A stretch of DNA of 64,000 nucleotides from Benincasa hispida. Its lineage: Eukaryota > Streptophyta > Magnoliopsida > Cucurbitales > Cucurbitaceae. The position numbers and the translations under genes are program-made. The notes under the pieces were generated by a model. It was not told the DNA's origin. It was given only the letters and a program-made list of their open reading frames with translations, and did no database searches. The first letter of the stretch is position 1. Each line of letters opens with the position of its first letter. Shown here piece after piece: positions 34,601-45,613 of the stretch. The stretch covers positions 40,465,993 to 40,529,992 of the forward strand of contig NC_052350.1 of NCBI RefSeq assembly GCF_009727055.1, in the 5' to 3' direction.

Positions 34601-36234
34601 GGTTGAAAATGACTAGTTATTTAAGTGTTTTAAAAAATCATCACAAATTTTTTTTTTGAACACTTTTTCTCTAGCTTTTTCAAACACGGCCAAATTGTCA
34701 AAATGAGTATACGAGTGTTAGTGAGTTTTAGGTTGAATCTCCCTCGCCTATGATACATTTGAACTTAAAAATGAAAGAAATAACATCATTTAAAAAGTAC
34801 AAAAGGGATAAAAAAAATATAGTAAATACAAAAATTAAAATGAGTACTAACTCATATTGCTGCAAACAGAAAAATACAAAAAGTACACAAATCAATGAAA
34901 AAAAACACAACTGATATACTTTAAATGTGGTATGTTAGTCGACTGATATACCAAAAACCGTGGGTTTATTAGAAGTGCAAAATTAGAAAACGGGATAAAC
35001 GAAAATTTAAATTTGAAAATTTTGCCATATCTATAATTTTCTATATGTTAAAAGTATGCCCTTAATTATATACTTTGGATTTGCCACCCATTACAAATTC
35101 CAAAAAGTTAATGCTAGAATAAATTTCAATTTATTATTGACTATTATTATTATTATTATTCAAAGTTATATTGACATATTATTCAACAATATATTATAAT
35201 TAAATATATAGTTAAAAATGTAAAAAAAAAAATGAAACTTAGTAATTGTACTATATCTGGTTTATATTCCGATTTTCAATAGTCTCTAGTAAAAAACATC
35301 AATGAGCCTTCTTGGTGTACTGAAAACTAAAAAAAATGTAGGCCGTTTTAGTAATTATGTGAATTTTAGTTTTAGATTTATTAAAATTAAGTTTATTTTT
35401 TCTAACTTTTTATAATGTTTTACCTTCATAAGTAAAAGAGTTGAATTTTTAGGCAACTTTGAAAAACAAAAACAAGTTTTTGAAAACTATTTGTTTTAGT
35501 TTCAAAACATTGGTTAGTTTTTGCGAACATTGATTAAAAAGTATATGACAGGCGAAAATGATATTTATTGACTTAACTATTTTAAAATACTAAAAACCAA
35601 ATGATTACCAAATAGGATTATAGTTTTAAAAAAAATTGATTTTATTTTTAAAATTTCGTTAAGAATTCAAATCTTTTACTTAAAAGAATTAAGAGAAATT
35701 AGGCTTAACTTTTAAAAACAAAAAACTAAAAGGGTTATTTCAAAAATTGAAAAATGAAAAAAAAATTATAAAATATAGCAAAATTGAATCTATCAATGAT
35801 GGACACTGATAGAAGTTTATGAGTGTATATCATTCATAGATACCAAAATTTTACTATATTTTGTAAAAATTTTCGATTTTAGGGTCAGGATTTGTCCAAA
35901 TTCAGAACCCAACAATTTCCCCCTCCTTTCTTGTTTCCCTCTTCTTTGTCTTCACATTATTCTCTTACCTGACCAATTATTACTTTAATAATTGAAATAT
36001 ATAAAATTGATAAAAAAAAAAAAAAAATCAATCAAAATTTAGTTTTAAAGGTTTTGGTCTATTTATTTCTTGGAGTTTATAAGAAGTATCTAATAATCTA
36101 ATAAATATTTTTAATTTTATATTCAAAAAGCTATTGAATTTTAAATTTTGTGTCTAATAAGGTAATGGACCCTATTAGAAGTATCTAATAATCTAATAAT
36201 TTTTTTTTTGTTTTAAAAGGTATTATAATTAAAG

Positions 36235-36302
36235 TGTGGGATGGGAGAATCAAACCTCAAACCTCGAGGTTGATAATATAAACATTATGCCAATTGAGCT
36301 AC
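36235..36302 (-). mobile_element. tRNA-derived SINE head (Pol III promoter-like)
   Basis: The minus strand has an A-box-like TAGCTCAATTGG (36301-36290) and a B-box-like GGTTTGATTC (36256-36247), spaced as in a tRNA. It starts CGTAGCTCAATTGGCATAAT and ends CCCATCCCACA. It does not fold into a convincing modern tRNA, so it is taken as the head of a SINE or a decayed tRNA-like copy. The inserted piece is bordered by T tracts at 36211 and 36304. Confidence 0.5.
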
Positions 36303-36657
36303 GTTTTTTTTTTTTAATTCGATTTTATCCAATAGATTATCTGATTCTTAAAACCTTAAATATGTCAAGGACCTACCAGATACATATTTATAAATTAAAA
36401 ATATATTTGATGTTTTAAAGTTCAGAGACAGATTAGGTACAAAATTAAAAGTTCGAAGACAAATTAGATCATACTAATGATATACAATCTTATATGTTTG
36501 GAAATGTAATATGAATTTTGAATATGTGCGGATATATTACTAAATAATACTTAATAAATGCATTTTAAGAAGTACTGATATACTAATGATATACCAATCT
36601 TTTGTACTTGAAATGTTTTGAATTAGTGTTAATTATAAATTACGGATACTCTAATAA

Positions 36658-36676
36658 TATATATATATATATATAT
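36658..36676. repeat. (AT)n microsatellite
   Basis: Short uninterrupted alternating AT tract. Confidence 0.9.
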
Positions 36677-37189
36677 CTAAAAAAAAAAAAGCAATGACCA
36701 GAAAACAAAAACAAATTAATTAGCCAACGTGCCGGAAGGAAAAGAAAAATTACCCAATTAAAGATATAGTTATCTAATATTATGTTATTATTATTATATA
36801 AATATTACACTTAAATTTCAAATTTGATTATTTATTGAGAAAGATGATGAATATGTTTAAATTTAGATTATATATGTCAATAATTTGATTTATATTTGTT
36901 TGTTTCTACTTAAAAAAAATATTTTGCTTTTTTAGATAAAAATTTGAGTAATTTATCTTTAAATTCAAATGGTGTAACACTAACCATAATAAACAATGAT
37001 TGATAAAGTTGATTATTTAATTAAAATTTGTTCATATTAATGATTTAAATTAATTTATTTTTTCTTTTAAGAAAAAGGTCACGGGGAATAATTCTTTGTG
37101 GAAAATCCCCACTCCGATCCTTGTGGAGAATTTCACGGGATAGGAAATGAAATGAGGAGCGGGAACGAGATAGGAAATGGCGTCCCTGG

Positions 37190-37470
37190 CCCCATGGACA
37201 TTTCTACCAGCAAACTTTTAATATCAGCCACTTGATTAACCACCTCCATGAGAATTTCTTTCGACCCTCAAGCATCTGTATTGTAGACAAAGAGTCAGAA
37301 AAGGCCATAATGTGAGAAAGACCCATTTTGTTCTCCAAACAGACCTTCATAAATAACGGTGGCTTCAATGCCCAAAATACTTGAGAAAGAATTATGGAAC
37401 CCACTTAAGGAAGCCAGGATACTTCCTACAGACCATCCTACAATCCCTCCCAAACCAAATCTCATAGAAT
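37190..37470 (-). pseudogene. Plant RNase H-like (RVT_3 type) domain remnant
   Basis: Translating the minus strand across two frameshifts gives GSILASLSGFHNSFSS, ILGIEATVIYEGL, then GLSHIMAFSDSLSTIQMLEG, then EVVNQVADIKSLLVEM. This order (last-strand S-L-S, E-A-x-A helix with Glu, x-S-D-S-L with Asp, C-terminal helix) is that of the RNase H-like domain found in plant LINE-type ORFs and orphan host proteins. No RT or zinc finger lies next to it. It is cut by the Gypsy B LTR at 37492. Confidence 0.6.
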
Positions 37471-37491
37471 TTTGTATACAAGTAACATCAA

Positions 37492-38130
37492 AGATAACTT
37501 GTAGAGATACAACTTATTTTACCATTTTATTTAGGATAATTAGGAAAAATTAGAGGAAAATACATTAATTTGACAATAAATCCATGTAAATAACCATACT
37601 CTCCGATCATATGCTTAGAAAACTAATAATCTTTGAAAATTATAAAATTGTTCACTTTTGGATGAAGGATTTGGATGAAACAAAGAGAAAATCGACTAAA
37701 GAAACAAGCTGCAGTCTCGAATGCATAGAAGAAAACAACTCAGTGTCTAACTTTGCAACGTATAACACCACACAAGGAAATGAAACAAAAATATAAAAAA
37801 TGACAAACGCGTGGGCGGTGGAATTCAAATCAACAGAGTAAATTGGTAGTTAATTTGAGACATTTATGGTAAAACCAATGGATATGTGACACGAAGCAGT
37901 CGACCCAGCAGGGCATAGAATTAAATGCACGGTGCCAAGAAAATCATTAGAGAGAGCGAAAAACCTTCTTTTGATGCCTATAAATAGCTTATTGAAGAAT
38001 TGTTTAAGTATCGGACTTCCAACTAAGAGATTGGTCGAAGCTCTACATGTCCTCCACCATAACCATTGCCAACACTTCTAGCTTTTATCTGAGAGCTGAG
38101 AATTCGTCCCTGAAAAGTAAGAAAACTCCA
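37492..38130 (+). repeat. Gypsy B LTR (left copy)
   Basis: 639 bases, AGATAACTTGTAGAGATAC... (TG lost to AG) to ...GTAAGAAAACTCCA. Collinear with the right copy at 44953-45594 over its whole length. TATAAATAG is at 37979. It abuts a broken integrase of opposite orientation at 38131. Left flank ATCAA does not match the right copy's outer flank TTGTC. Confidence 0.8.
37979..37987 (+). promoter_or_regulatory. TATA box of Gypsy B LTR (left)
   Basis: TATAAATAG, same position in both B LTRs (see 45440). Confidence 0.65.
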
Positions 38131-39906
38131 GAATATGATCAGGTCCGAGTCAATACAGAAATGGATCATCCCAGAAATAAAATTTAACCTCGTGCCTCAA
38201 CTTCTTCTTCTGTTGGTATGAATAATCTTCAGGTACTTAGCCGCAAACTATGAAGTTTACGATATCCGCATACCATGGGACGTTAACGCATACCATTATA
38301 AGGTGTTCTTCGGGGAATCTCTCTTCAATATCTTTCTCTCTCTTCTGAACCTCGCAATTTTCTAAACATGATAAATGATCTGCGACTTGGTTCTCACTGC
38401 CCTTCCGATCTTTGATTTCTAGGTCAAATTCTTGCAGGAGTAGTACCCACCTAATCAGTCTTGGTTTTGTGTCCTTTTTCGTCATAAGGTATTTAATCGT
38501 AGAGTGATATGTATACACCACCATGTTTGATCCGATCAGGTATTGTCGATATTTCTCCAGGGAAAACACCACTGCGAGCATTTCTTTTTCGATGGTTGTA
38601 TAATTTTCTTGCGAATCATTCAGTGTCTTACTGGCATAATAGATAGGATGCAAAACTCTGTCTTTTCGCTGGCTCAAGACTACGCCTACTGCATATCCAC
38701 TTGCATCACACATCAACACAAACAGTTGCGTCCAGTCGGGTGCAACCAGAATTGGTGCGATGATGAGCGCATTTCTGAGCGTGTGGAATGCTTCAGCGCA
38801 TGCGTCATCAAATTTGTATTCGCGATCAATCTCGAGGAGTGCACTTAGGGGTCTTGCGATTTGAGAAAAGTTGTGGATGAATCTTCGTAGAACCCCGCAT
38901 ATCCCAGAAAACTCCTAAGTGTTTTCACATTGACTGGTGGTGGTAACTTGGAAATTGCGTCAATTTTTGCTTGATCCACTTCCAATCCTGCCTTCGATAT
39001 CTTGTGACCCACCACTATTCCTTCTTCTACCATAAAATGTCATTTCTCCTAATTTAAAACCAAATTTGTTTCTACACATATCTTCAAAACTCTTTTCAAA
39101 TTTGATAAACAAGATTCATAGGTGTTGCCAAAAACCAAAAATTCATCCATGAACACCTCGACTGACTCTTCCAGGAAATCTGATAAGATGGCCATCATAC
39201 ACCTTTGGAAGGTGCCTGGTGCGTTACAGAGTCCAAATGGCATGCGACGGAATGCAAATGTGCCGAATGGGCATGTGAACGTTGTCTTGTCTTGATCTTT
39301 CGGTGCAATCGCGATCTGGTTGTACCCTAAATAACCATCAAGAAAGCAAAAGAAATCATTCCCTACAAGCCGATCCAACATTTGATCAATAAACAGTAGT
39401 GGGAAATGGTCCTTCTTTGTGGCCAAATTTAGCTTGCGATAATCCATGCATATTCTCTACCCCGTAGTTGTTCTGGTTTGAATTAATTCATTCTTGCTGT
39501 TGGTGACGACGGTCATACCCCCTTTCTTTGGAACACACTGCACTGGGCTTACCCAGCTACTATCAGATATGGGGTAAATGACACCTACATCAAGCCACTT
39601 CACAATTTCTTTCTTGACAACCTCCCTCATGGCAGGGTTTAGACGGCGCTGCCTCTCTATGGATCCTGTTTTTCCCTCTTCAAGACAGATCTTGTGCATG
39701 CAATACGAGGGACTGATCCCTCGAATGTCTGCTAAGGTCCATCCCAAGGATTTTGCATATTTCTTGAGGATCTGAATAAGTGCTTCCTTATTTTCTTTGC
39801 TCAGCGAGGTAGAGATTATGACTGGTAGAGTGTCATTGCCTCCTAAGTAAACATATTTGAGGTGCACTGGTAGCGCCTTCAACTTCAACACGGGTTGTTC
39901 TTCCAA
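38131..39906 (-). pseudogene. Gypsy pol: RT, RNase H and start of integrase
   Basis: RT begins with VIYPISDSSWVSPVQCVPKK and MDYRKLNLATKKDHFPLLFI, then FLDGYLGYNQIAIAPKD and FAFRRMPFGLCNAPGTFQRC. The catalytic box reads VFMDEFLVFG where MDD is expected, so the second Asp is Glu. After a stop near 39049 the thumb ([20 protein letters not shown]) leads into RNase [40 protein letters not shown] and [12 protein letters not shown]. Integrase starts [13 protein letters not shown], then stop and shift to YQQKKKLRHEVKFYFWDDPF, ending at the LTR junction. Part of RNase H around 38720-38845 is in another frame. Confidence 0.9.
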
Positions 39907-40628
39907 GGATGGCTTAGTTCATTGTGTTGATCATTCAGATAACTTTATTGATTCAAAATCTTTGTCAGTCTGTACTGCAGCGCAACTCTCCCCCAGCATT
40001 ACGCCAACCTCAAAGTCTTCTTCTTCCGTTTCTTCCTGAAACTTGTGCCATTGTTCTTCCTGCAGTTCTCCAAGATACTGACAGTTTTCCATATCATCTG
40101 GGTATTTCAACGCATTGAGAACGTTGAACTTCGCTTGTTGATTGTCAACCCTTATAGTGAGCTCTCCTTTTTGTACGTCGATCAGCGTGCGCCCTGTTGC
40201 GAGAAATGGCGACCCAATATGATCGGCACCTCAGTGTCATTTTTGTAGTTCTGTATAATGAAGTCAGTCGAAAAGATGAATTTGTCCACTTGCACAAGTA
40301 CATCCTATATCTTGCCCTCTGGATGTGTTATTGACCTATCAGCCAACTGCAACGTGACTGTGGCGGGCCTTGCATTGTCAATGTTTAACTTCTTGAAGAT
40401 TGATAAAGGCATCAGGTTGATACTTGCCCCTAAATCATAGAGCGCATTTCCGACTTCTTTCCCCCCGATTGAGCATGGAAATGTGAAGCTCCTCAGATCT
40501 ATCATTTTCTTGGGGATATTGTTCTGGAAGAGTGCACTACACTCGTACGTTAGTGCGACAGTTTCATTTTCCCCGATCTTCCTTTTATTGGCGAGTATAT
40601 CTTTGAGGAACTTCATATAGTTGGGCAT
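39907..40628 (-). pseudogene. Gypsy aspartic protease and linker
   Basis: Contains ALYDLGASINLMPLSIFKKL, the Athila/Tat protease active site (D-x-G-A), followed by ATVTLQLADRSITHPEGKI. After a stop at 40305 the linker continues through a V-P-I-I-L-G-R-like segment to the RT. Normally the protease would release gag and pol products. Confidence 0.85.
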
Positions 40629-41096
40629 CTATTCCAGCGCTTCTACTAGGAGAATGTTGATATGTAGCTGTCGGAGAACATCCAGGAACCTCTTGAATTA
40701 TTTACTATCATCTTTCTTTTTCAACCTAGACGGGAATGGTGGAGGATCTCGCCGTACTTCTTGATCGATTGAATGTTCCTTAAGGTCCCTTACTTCCTAT
40801 ATTCTTGTGGTTGGAGTTTGCGATGACTTTGGTTCTGGGTTCTGTGAAGATTCATTCTGTGTAGTGGTAGTTGCTTCCAAACTGGTGGTTCTACTATTCG
40901 TAATCGATTGGTCATTGTTGGTGAATGCTTCTTCTGATCGTTCTACTGATTATGGTATTGTTGGCACGGGGATCGCCTTTCTACTGCTTCTCAATGTCAC
41001 TGCTTGACATTGCTCCTTCCCACTTGGTCCAGGTGCTTCTGAGCTACTGGGCAGCGTACCAGATGTTCTGTTTTTAAGTTCGACAAGTTGTCCGAC

Positions 41097-42497
41097 CTAT
41101 ACCTCCAAATTTCTAATGGAGGATGCTTGCGATTGCATGATTGGCTTGTTCTTTTCTATGTATTGTTTAAGTAGTTCTTCCAAGGACGATGTATTGGATG
41201 AGGTGTTAGATGAAGAGGGTTGGTTGTGCGGTTGCCTATTCTGATAATTACTTTGGCCTTGACCCTGGTGGTGAAAACCTGGAGGATTTTTTCTATTCCC
41301 GGAATGATTGGTTTGTATATTTCTCTGGCCTCCCTGGTCGTTGTTTCCTCCCCAATTGAAGTTGGGATGATTCCTCCAACCTGGGTTATACGTGTTGCTG
41401 AATGAGTTATTATGGATAGAGTATACTGACTGTTGGTTTGACGAGCAGACTTCCACTGAATGACCCTCTTCGCATTGTATACAGCTTACTGCCGCCACTT
41501 GCGTCAGTTCATTGGCTTGCGCTGCACTCTGAGAGAGATTTCCTTGATTTATAGCCATTGTTTGGAGGAGCAAGGTGATTGCGGTCATCTGGGCTGCCAG
41601 TGTGGTTATTGTATCCACTGGTATAATGGTGCTCTCTGCTTTCCTTCTTTCTGTGCCTTTCCCTCCATATCCGTCATCAACCCAGTCATTCGTAATTCAC
41701 GAGATGCGATCTAGGATGACTTTTGCTTCAGTATACATTTTATCCATAAACCCTCTTGCCACGGAGGCGTCTGTAACTACTTGTGTTGCTTTGTCCAGGC
41801 CGTTATAAAAAGTCTTCATGAGGACGCAATGGGGAATCCCGATATGTGGACAGTTTTTCACCAATCGTCGAAATCGCAGCCATGCAGTGCTCGGAGTTTC
41901 ATTTTCTATTTGCTTAAAATTTAACACTTCCCGTCGTTTTCTTGCATTGACGGCGGGAGGGGAGAATTTCTTCATGAACCGTTCAACCAACTGTTCCCAA
42001 GAATTTATCTCATTTGGCTCCAACGAATGAGCCCACCTCTTTGCTTCATCTCTAAATGTGTACGGAAAAAGATATAGTCTAATGCCTTCTGAAGTCACAC
42101 CAGGAATGGAGAATGTGTTGCACATCTCTACAAAATTGGTCAGATGTGCATATGGGTCCTCTCTTTATAAACCTCCAAACTAACCCGTATTCTGAATCAT
42201 TTGGAGCATGACAGGCTTAATTTCGAATCTGACATTCTCCTCTACTTCAGGCCTTGCGATACCTAGCGAGAAGTCGTATAAATTAGGCACCGTTTAGTTC
42301 CTCATGGGAATGTTGCGATCAGCTGCCAGAAAGACTGGGTCTTGCGGCGGTCGATTCATTCCTTGATTCCCTTCGGGCCTCTCATTGTTGTTCGCCATAT
42401 TTCTTCTTTGCCCAATACGATTTTGACGTGCTCGTCTACGAAAGGTTCTCTCGATCTCTAGGTCGGCGTTGAATTCTGGATCTGTTCTAGTACTCAT
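41097..42497 (-). pseudogene. Gypsy gag
   Basis: ATG at 42497 starts MSTRTDPEFNADLEIERTFR. The retrotransposon gag domain lies at 41697-42125 (LYLFPYTFRDEAKRWAHSLE, WEQLVERFMKKFSPP, FRRLVKNCPHIGIPHCVLM). A C-terminal part at 41097-41618 has CIQCEEGHSVEVC, a CCHC zinc knuckle, then an N/Q/G-rich tail with NPGWRNHPNFNWGG. Frames change between the three parts. Between gag and protease (40629-41096) the sequence is degraded and proline/serine-rich. Confidence 0.85.
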
Positions 42498-42588
42498 GCA
42501 CTGTCAGCTGCTCTTCACTTAAGCACACTGTATGCCAAAAATCTATCCTGCACAATATCACAAAAATATTCAGCACTAAAATTGCCAA

Positions 42589-42606
42589 TCCCCAGAAACG
42601 GCGCCA
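42589..42606 (-). other. tRNA-Asp type primer-binding site
   Basis: The minus strand reads TGGCGCCGTTTCTGGGGA, 16 of 18 to the tRNA-Asp complement. It lies six bases from the LTR end at 42613. Confidence 0.85.
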
Positions 42607-42612
42607 AAAACT

Positions 42613-44342
42613 TGTTGATTGATTTTTGAATGCGATGGACGTGATGCAATGCTGCCGCAAAGACCAATGATGTGTATGATATCCATTGCTTAATCACGCT
42701 TCTCGATAATATATGTGATACTACACTTTAAAATAATGTATGCGATGCTGCTTAGATGCGCTCGTAGTATGCGTTTATGTTGTATGTGTATGTCACAAGT
42801 TTTCTTACATTGGAACCAAGTATAATTCTACCACAAGTTTCTCAGAGTTATCTGAGGTCGAACATGGGGATTGCGATGCTAGATGCGATATTGATGTGAT
42901 ACATGCGACCGAAAACAAATAATAATGTGTTGCGTTTAAAAAGTAATGTGGCGAAAAACAAATAAATAAACAAATAAATGAATAACTGTGAAGTTGTGCA
43001 AGTGTATGATGGAATGCGATGGCAAGTCTTGTGAAATGTATCAGAAAGAGAACAGGTCAGGGAAAAGGACATCGCAAGTTCGTCAATCCTGTTGAGGACG
43101 CAACTAAGGTTCTGCTTTCCCTTGTCTTACACCTCTCAGTGGTCGGCCACGTTCCCATGTCTCTATGGTGAATAAGAGATGAACATTGCGAACACAAGCT
43201 TGTTTCCATCTCTGGAAATACTTTTTGCTTTAGTTAACGCATTCTATCAACCTTCTTTCGAGAGGTGGATGAACATCTTCACTTCTGCTCTCATAGGTGA
43301 AGATGTCGTTCAACATGTGTTAGCTAAACTTAGCTGACTTCTTCAACATAGATTAACTTACTCGCTTAATCATTCCCTCTTATACTGGAGGATTAGTTAC
43401 ACATGGTGAGAGAAATGGAAGATGAATGTATGGTGGTGAACAGAGAGATGAAGATGAATATGATAATGATATTAAAAGATAAAGCGTTTGTTACAGATAA
43501 ATGAATGAAAGATTAGAAATGAATCACGATTGATGAACAGAAAGTAAGAACAAATAAGGACAGCGTGTCAATGTCTTGACACGGATCCTGATCGGAGTTT
43601 TTTTGCTTGCCGGCATGTAGAAGGAGTGAGGTGGAAAACTTCCTTCTTAGGATAATTCCCTAGGTAGAAATGATCCTTGCATAGAGCTTCTCTTCGGGAT
43701 TGTGAATCAATTTCTGGCTCCCAAGACTCCCTTTCGGACTTGTCTCGTCTATCTCCCAGATTCTCTATGCATGTCTCTTCAGACCAGCCTCCTTTCTTTG
43801 GAGTTGATATAGCTATTTATAGATCTTGGCACCTCCTTCGTCAGTGGTCCCACTATAAAAAGTTACTTTTTCTGCCGAGGCTTGGTGGAAACGTCCGCTT
43901 TGCTCCATATTCAATTTGTCAGATCGTACAACAAAAAAGCTGTACAATTTTAGAAATCCTCGCGAATGCGTCGCTCTTTTTATCCGCGGTCGATCGTCGT
44001 ATGTGGTGCGAATGCGTTGATCTTTTTGTTCTCGATTGACCATCGCATGCAGTGTGAATACGTTACTCTTTTTATCCACGATCGATCGTCGCATGCAGTG
44101 CGAATGCGTTGCTCTTTCTGTCCTCGAGCGATCGTCGCATGCAGTAATACCTACTTCCGACAAAAAAAAGACTTGGACATCCCTTTTTGCCATCGCAATG
44201 GGGTCAACGGGTGTGCTTCTGACATTTTATAACTTTTGCATTTTTAAGTCAATTTCTACATGTTCGACACAACTTTTTCCTTCTTTCTTCCACATATTCT
44301 AAATAAGATGGTATAAATAACTTGTATTTCTACAAGTTATCA
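42613..44342 (-). repeat. 5' LTR of the Athila/Tat-like Gypsy
   Basis: 1730 bases; on the minus strand it starts with TGATAAC and a perfect 10-base hairpin, and ends AAAATCAATCAACA. U3 carries four 46-base tandem repeats (43962-44145). It is rich in GCGAT/ATGCGA words. Open frames within it are LTR translations and not genes. Confidence 0.85.
43962..44145 (-). repeat. Four tandem 46-base repeats in the LTR U3
   Basis: Units start at 43962, 44008, 44054 and 44100, each GCGAATGCGTTG-like, then CTTTTT, then CGATCGTCGCATGCAGT. They differ by a few transitions. This position, 200-380 bases into U3, is where LTR enhancers lie, and each unit holds ATCGATCG and GCATGC palindromes. Confidence 0.9.
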
Positions 44343-44952
44343 TCCTCCATTCACCACCAATGTTAACTACCATCAATTAATCTAGATATTAGTAGTATTT
44401 TAGGCATATAAACACCCACTTCAACACATTGATTAACATTCATCGCATAAAATCCTATTTCTCCACCGCATAGTTAGCATAAGTCCCCGTGATTGGCCCT
44501 GTACTCACCAATAACCATTATTTAGACTTACTTTTGGGTTTATATAAGGAAGATTTTCTTTCATTTATATTTATACATAAAATCATCCAAGAAAGGCACA
44601 GCTTATGGCTACTTAATTCACCACATCATCATTTCATTGCAAATAAAGCACGAACAAGTTTTTGGAAATGAGTACGGAAGTGATTTTGAACCATAAGTCC
44701 ATTTCTGAAAAGAATTATAAGAAGTCATTGGAAATGAGTAAGGGATTTTTTAGGAATAAGCTTGGCACATCTAAGGTCTAGAAATATATCCATATGGAAG
44801 AAAATAAAGCTTTAAGGAAAAATACTAGTCAAATAACCTTAAATTATGGAGCGTGTTGAAAGGTCTATCTAACGCGTCGAAATGAGTTTAGATATATACT
44901 GAGACTTTAAATATATGCTTGAGGATAAACATTGTTCTAAATTTGACGGTGC
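44343..44952 (+). other. 3' untranslated part of a plus-strand Gypsy B element
   Basis: No coding sequence seen. It closes with GCTTGAGGATAAACATTG and a purine-rich AAATTTGACGGTG before the LTR, the same 3' end found at 53675-53709 (GCTTGAGGACAAGCATTG). The source of 44343-44560 is unclear; a TTTATATAAGG at 44538 looks like a TATA box. Confidence 0.6.
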
Positions 44953-45594
44953 ATTAACTTGTAGAAATACAAGTTATTTTACCTTTTTATTTAGGCTAAT
45001 AAGAAAAATTCAGAGAAAAACGCATTAACTTGACAAAAACTCTATGCAAATAATCATACTCTGCGATCATCTGCTTAAAAAACTAATAATCTTTGAAAAT
45101 AATAAAATCTATCACTTTTTATGTAGGATTTGGATGAAATAAAGAGAAAATCGATTAAAGAAATAAGTTGCAACATTGAACGTATAGAAGAAATAAACTC
45201 GGTGCCCAACTTTGTAGCACATAGCACCATGTGATGAGATGAAACACGAAGATAGAAAATGACAAACGCGTGGGAGGTGGAAGTACAATCAATAGAGCGA
45301 GTTGGTAGCTAATTTGAGACATTCGTGGCAGAACCAATAGATCTGTGATGTAAAGCAGTCGACCCAGCAAAGCATGGAATTAAATCCACAGTGTCGGTAA
45401 AATCATTAGATAAAAGCGAAGAACCTTCTTTTTTACACCTATAAATAGCCCATTGAAGAATTGTTTATGCACCAGACATCGAAACAAGAGATTGGCTGAA
45501 GCTCTACTCGTTCTCCACCATAAAATATGTCATTGCCACCACTTATTTAAGCTTTTCTCTAAAAAATTCTTCTCTGAAAAGTAAGAAAACTCTA
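44953..45594 (+). repeat. Gypsy B LTR (right copy)
   Basis: 642 bases, CATTAACTTGTAGAAATAC... (TGATAAC mutated to CATTAAC) to ...GTAAGAAAACTCTA. It matches 37492-38130 end to end and follows a recognisable polypurine tract, so it is a 3' LTR. A Copia integrase fragment abuts it. Confidence 0.85.
45440..45448 (+). promoter_or_regulatory. TATA box of Gypsy B LTR (right)
   Basis: TATAAATAG followed by CCCATTGAAGAATTG, matching the left copy at 37979. Confidence 0.65.
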
Positions 45595-45613
45595 TTGTCA
45601 CCATACCAATCAC

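Larger units (their letters stand above)
33831..37185. other. AT-rich spacer
   Basis: No genes seen. 33831-34170 is similar to 22075-22430. It also contains a minisatellite (34475-34600), fragments bounded by TTGCAAATATAGCAA-type text (~34435, 35770), an AT microsatellite at 36658-36676, repeated text of the kind AAGGACCTACCAGATAC (~36370), and a SINE-like insertion at 36235. Open frames are low-complexity translations. Confidence 0.7.
38131..44342 (-). mobile_element. Athila/Tat-like Gypsy element, truncated in integrase
   Basis: Minus-strand order: 5' LTR (44342-42613), tRNA-Asp type primer site, gag, zinc region, protease, RT, RNase H and only the start of integrase, which stops at 38131 against the B LTR. 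The 3' LTR is missing. The protease motif DLGASINLMP and the gag style are those of the Athila/Tat branch of Ty3/Gypsy. Coding parts are readable over 4 kb but carry several stops and a damaged RT active site. Confidence 0.9.

Noticed and set aside
36235..36302. Possible functional tRNA gene
   Set aside because: A- and B-box words are present but the acceptor stem does not pair well; listed instead as a SINE-like head.
43677..44302. Several overlapping open frames with Cys/Arg-rich repeated peptides
   Set aside because: They are translations of the 46-base tandem repeats and LTR sequence; the period is not a multiple of three, so no repeated protein is implied.
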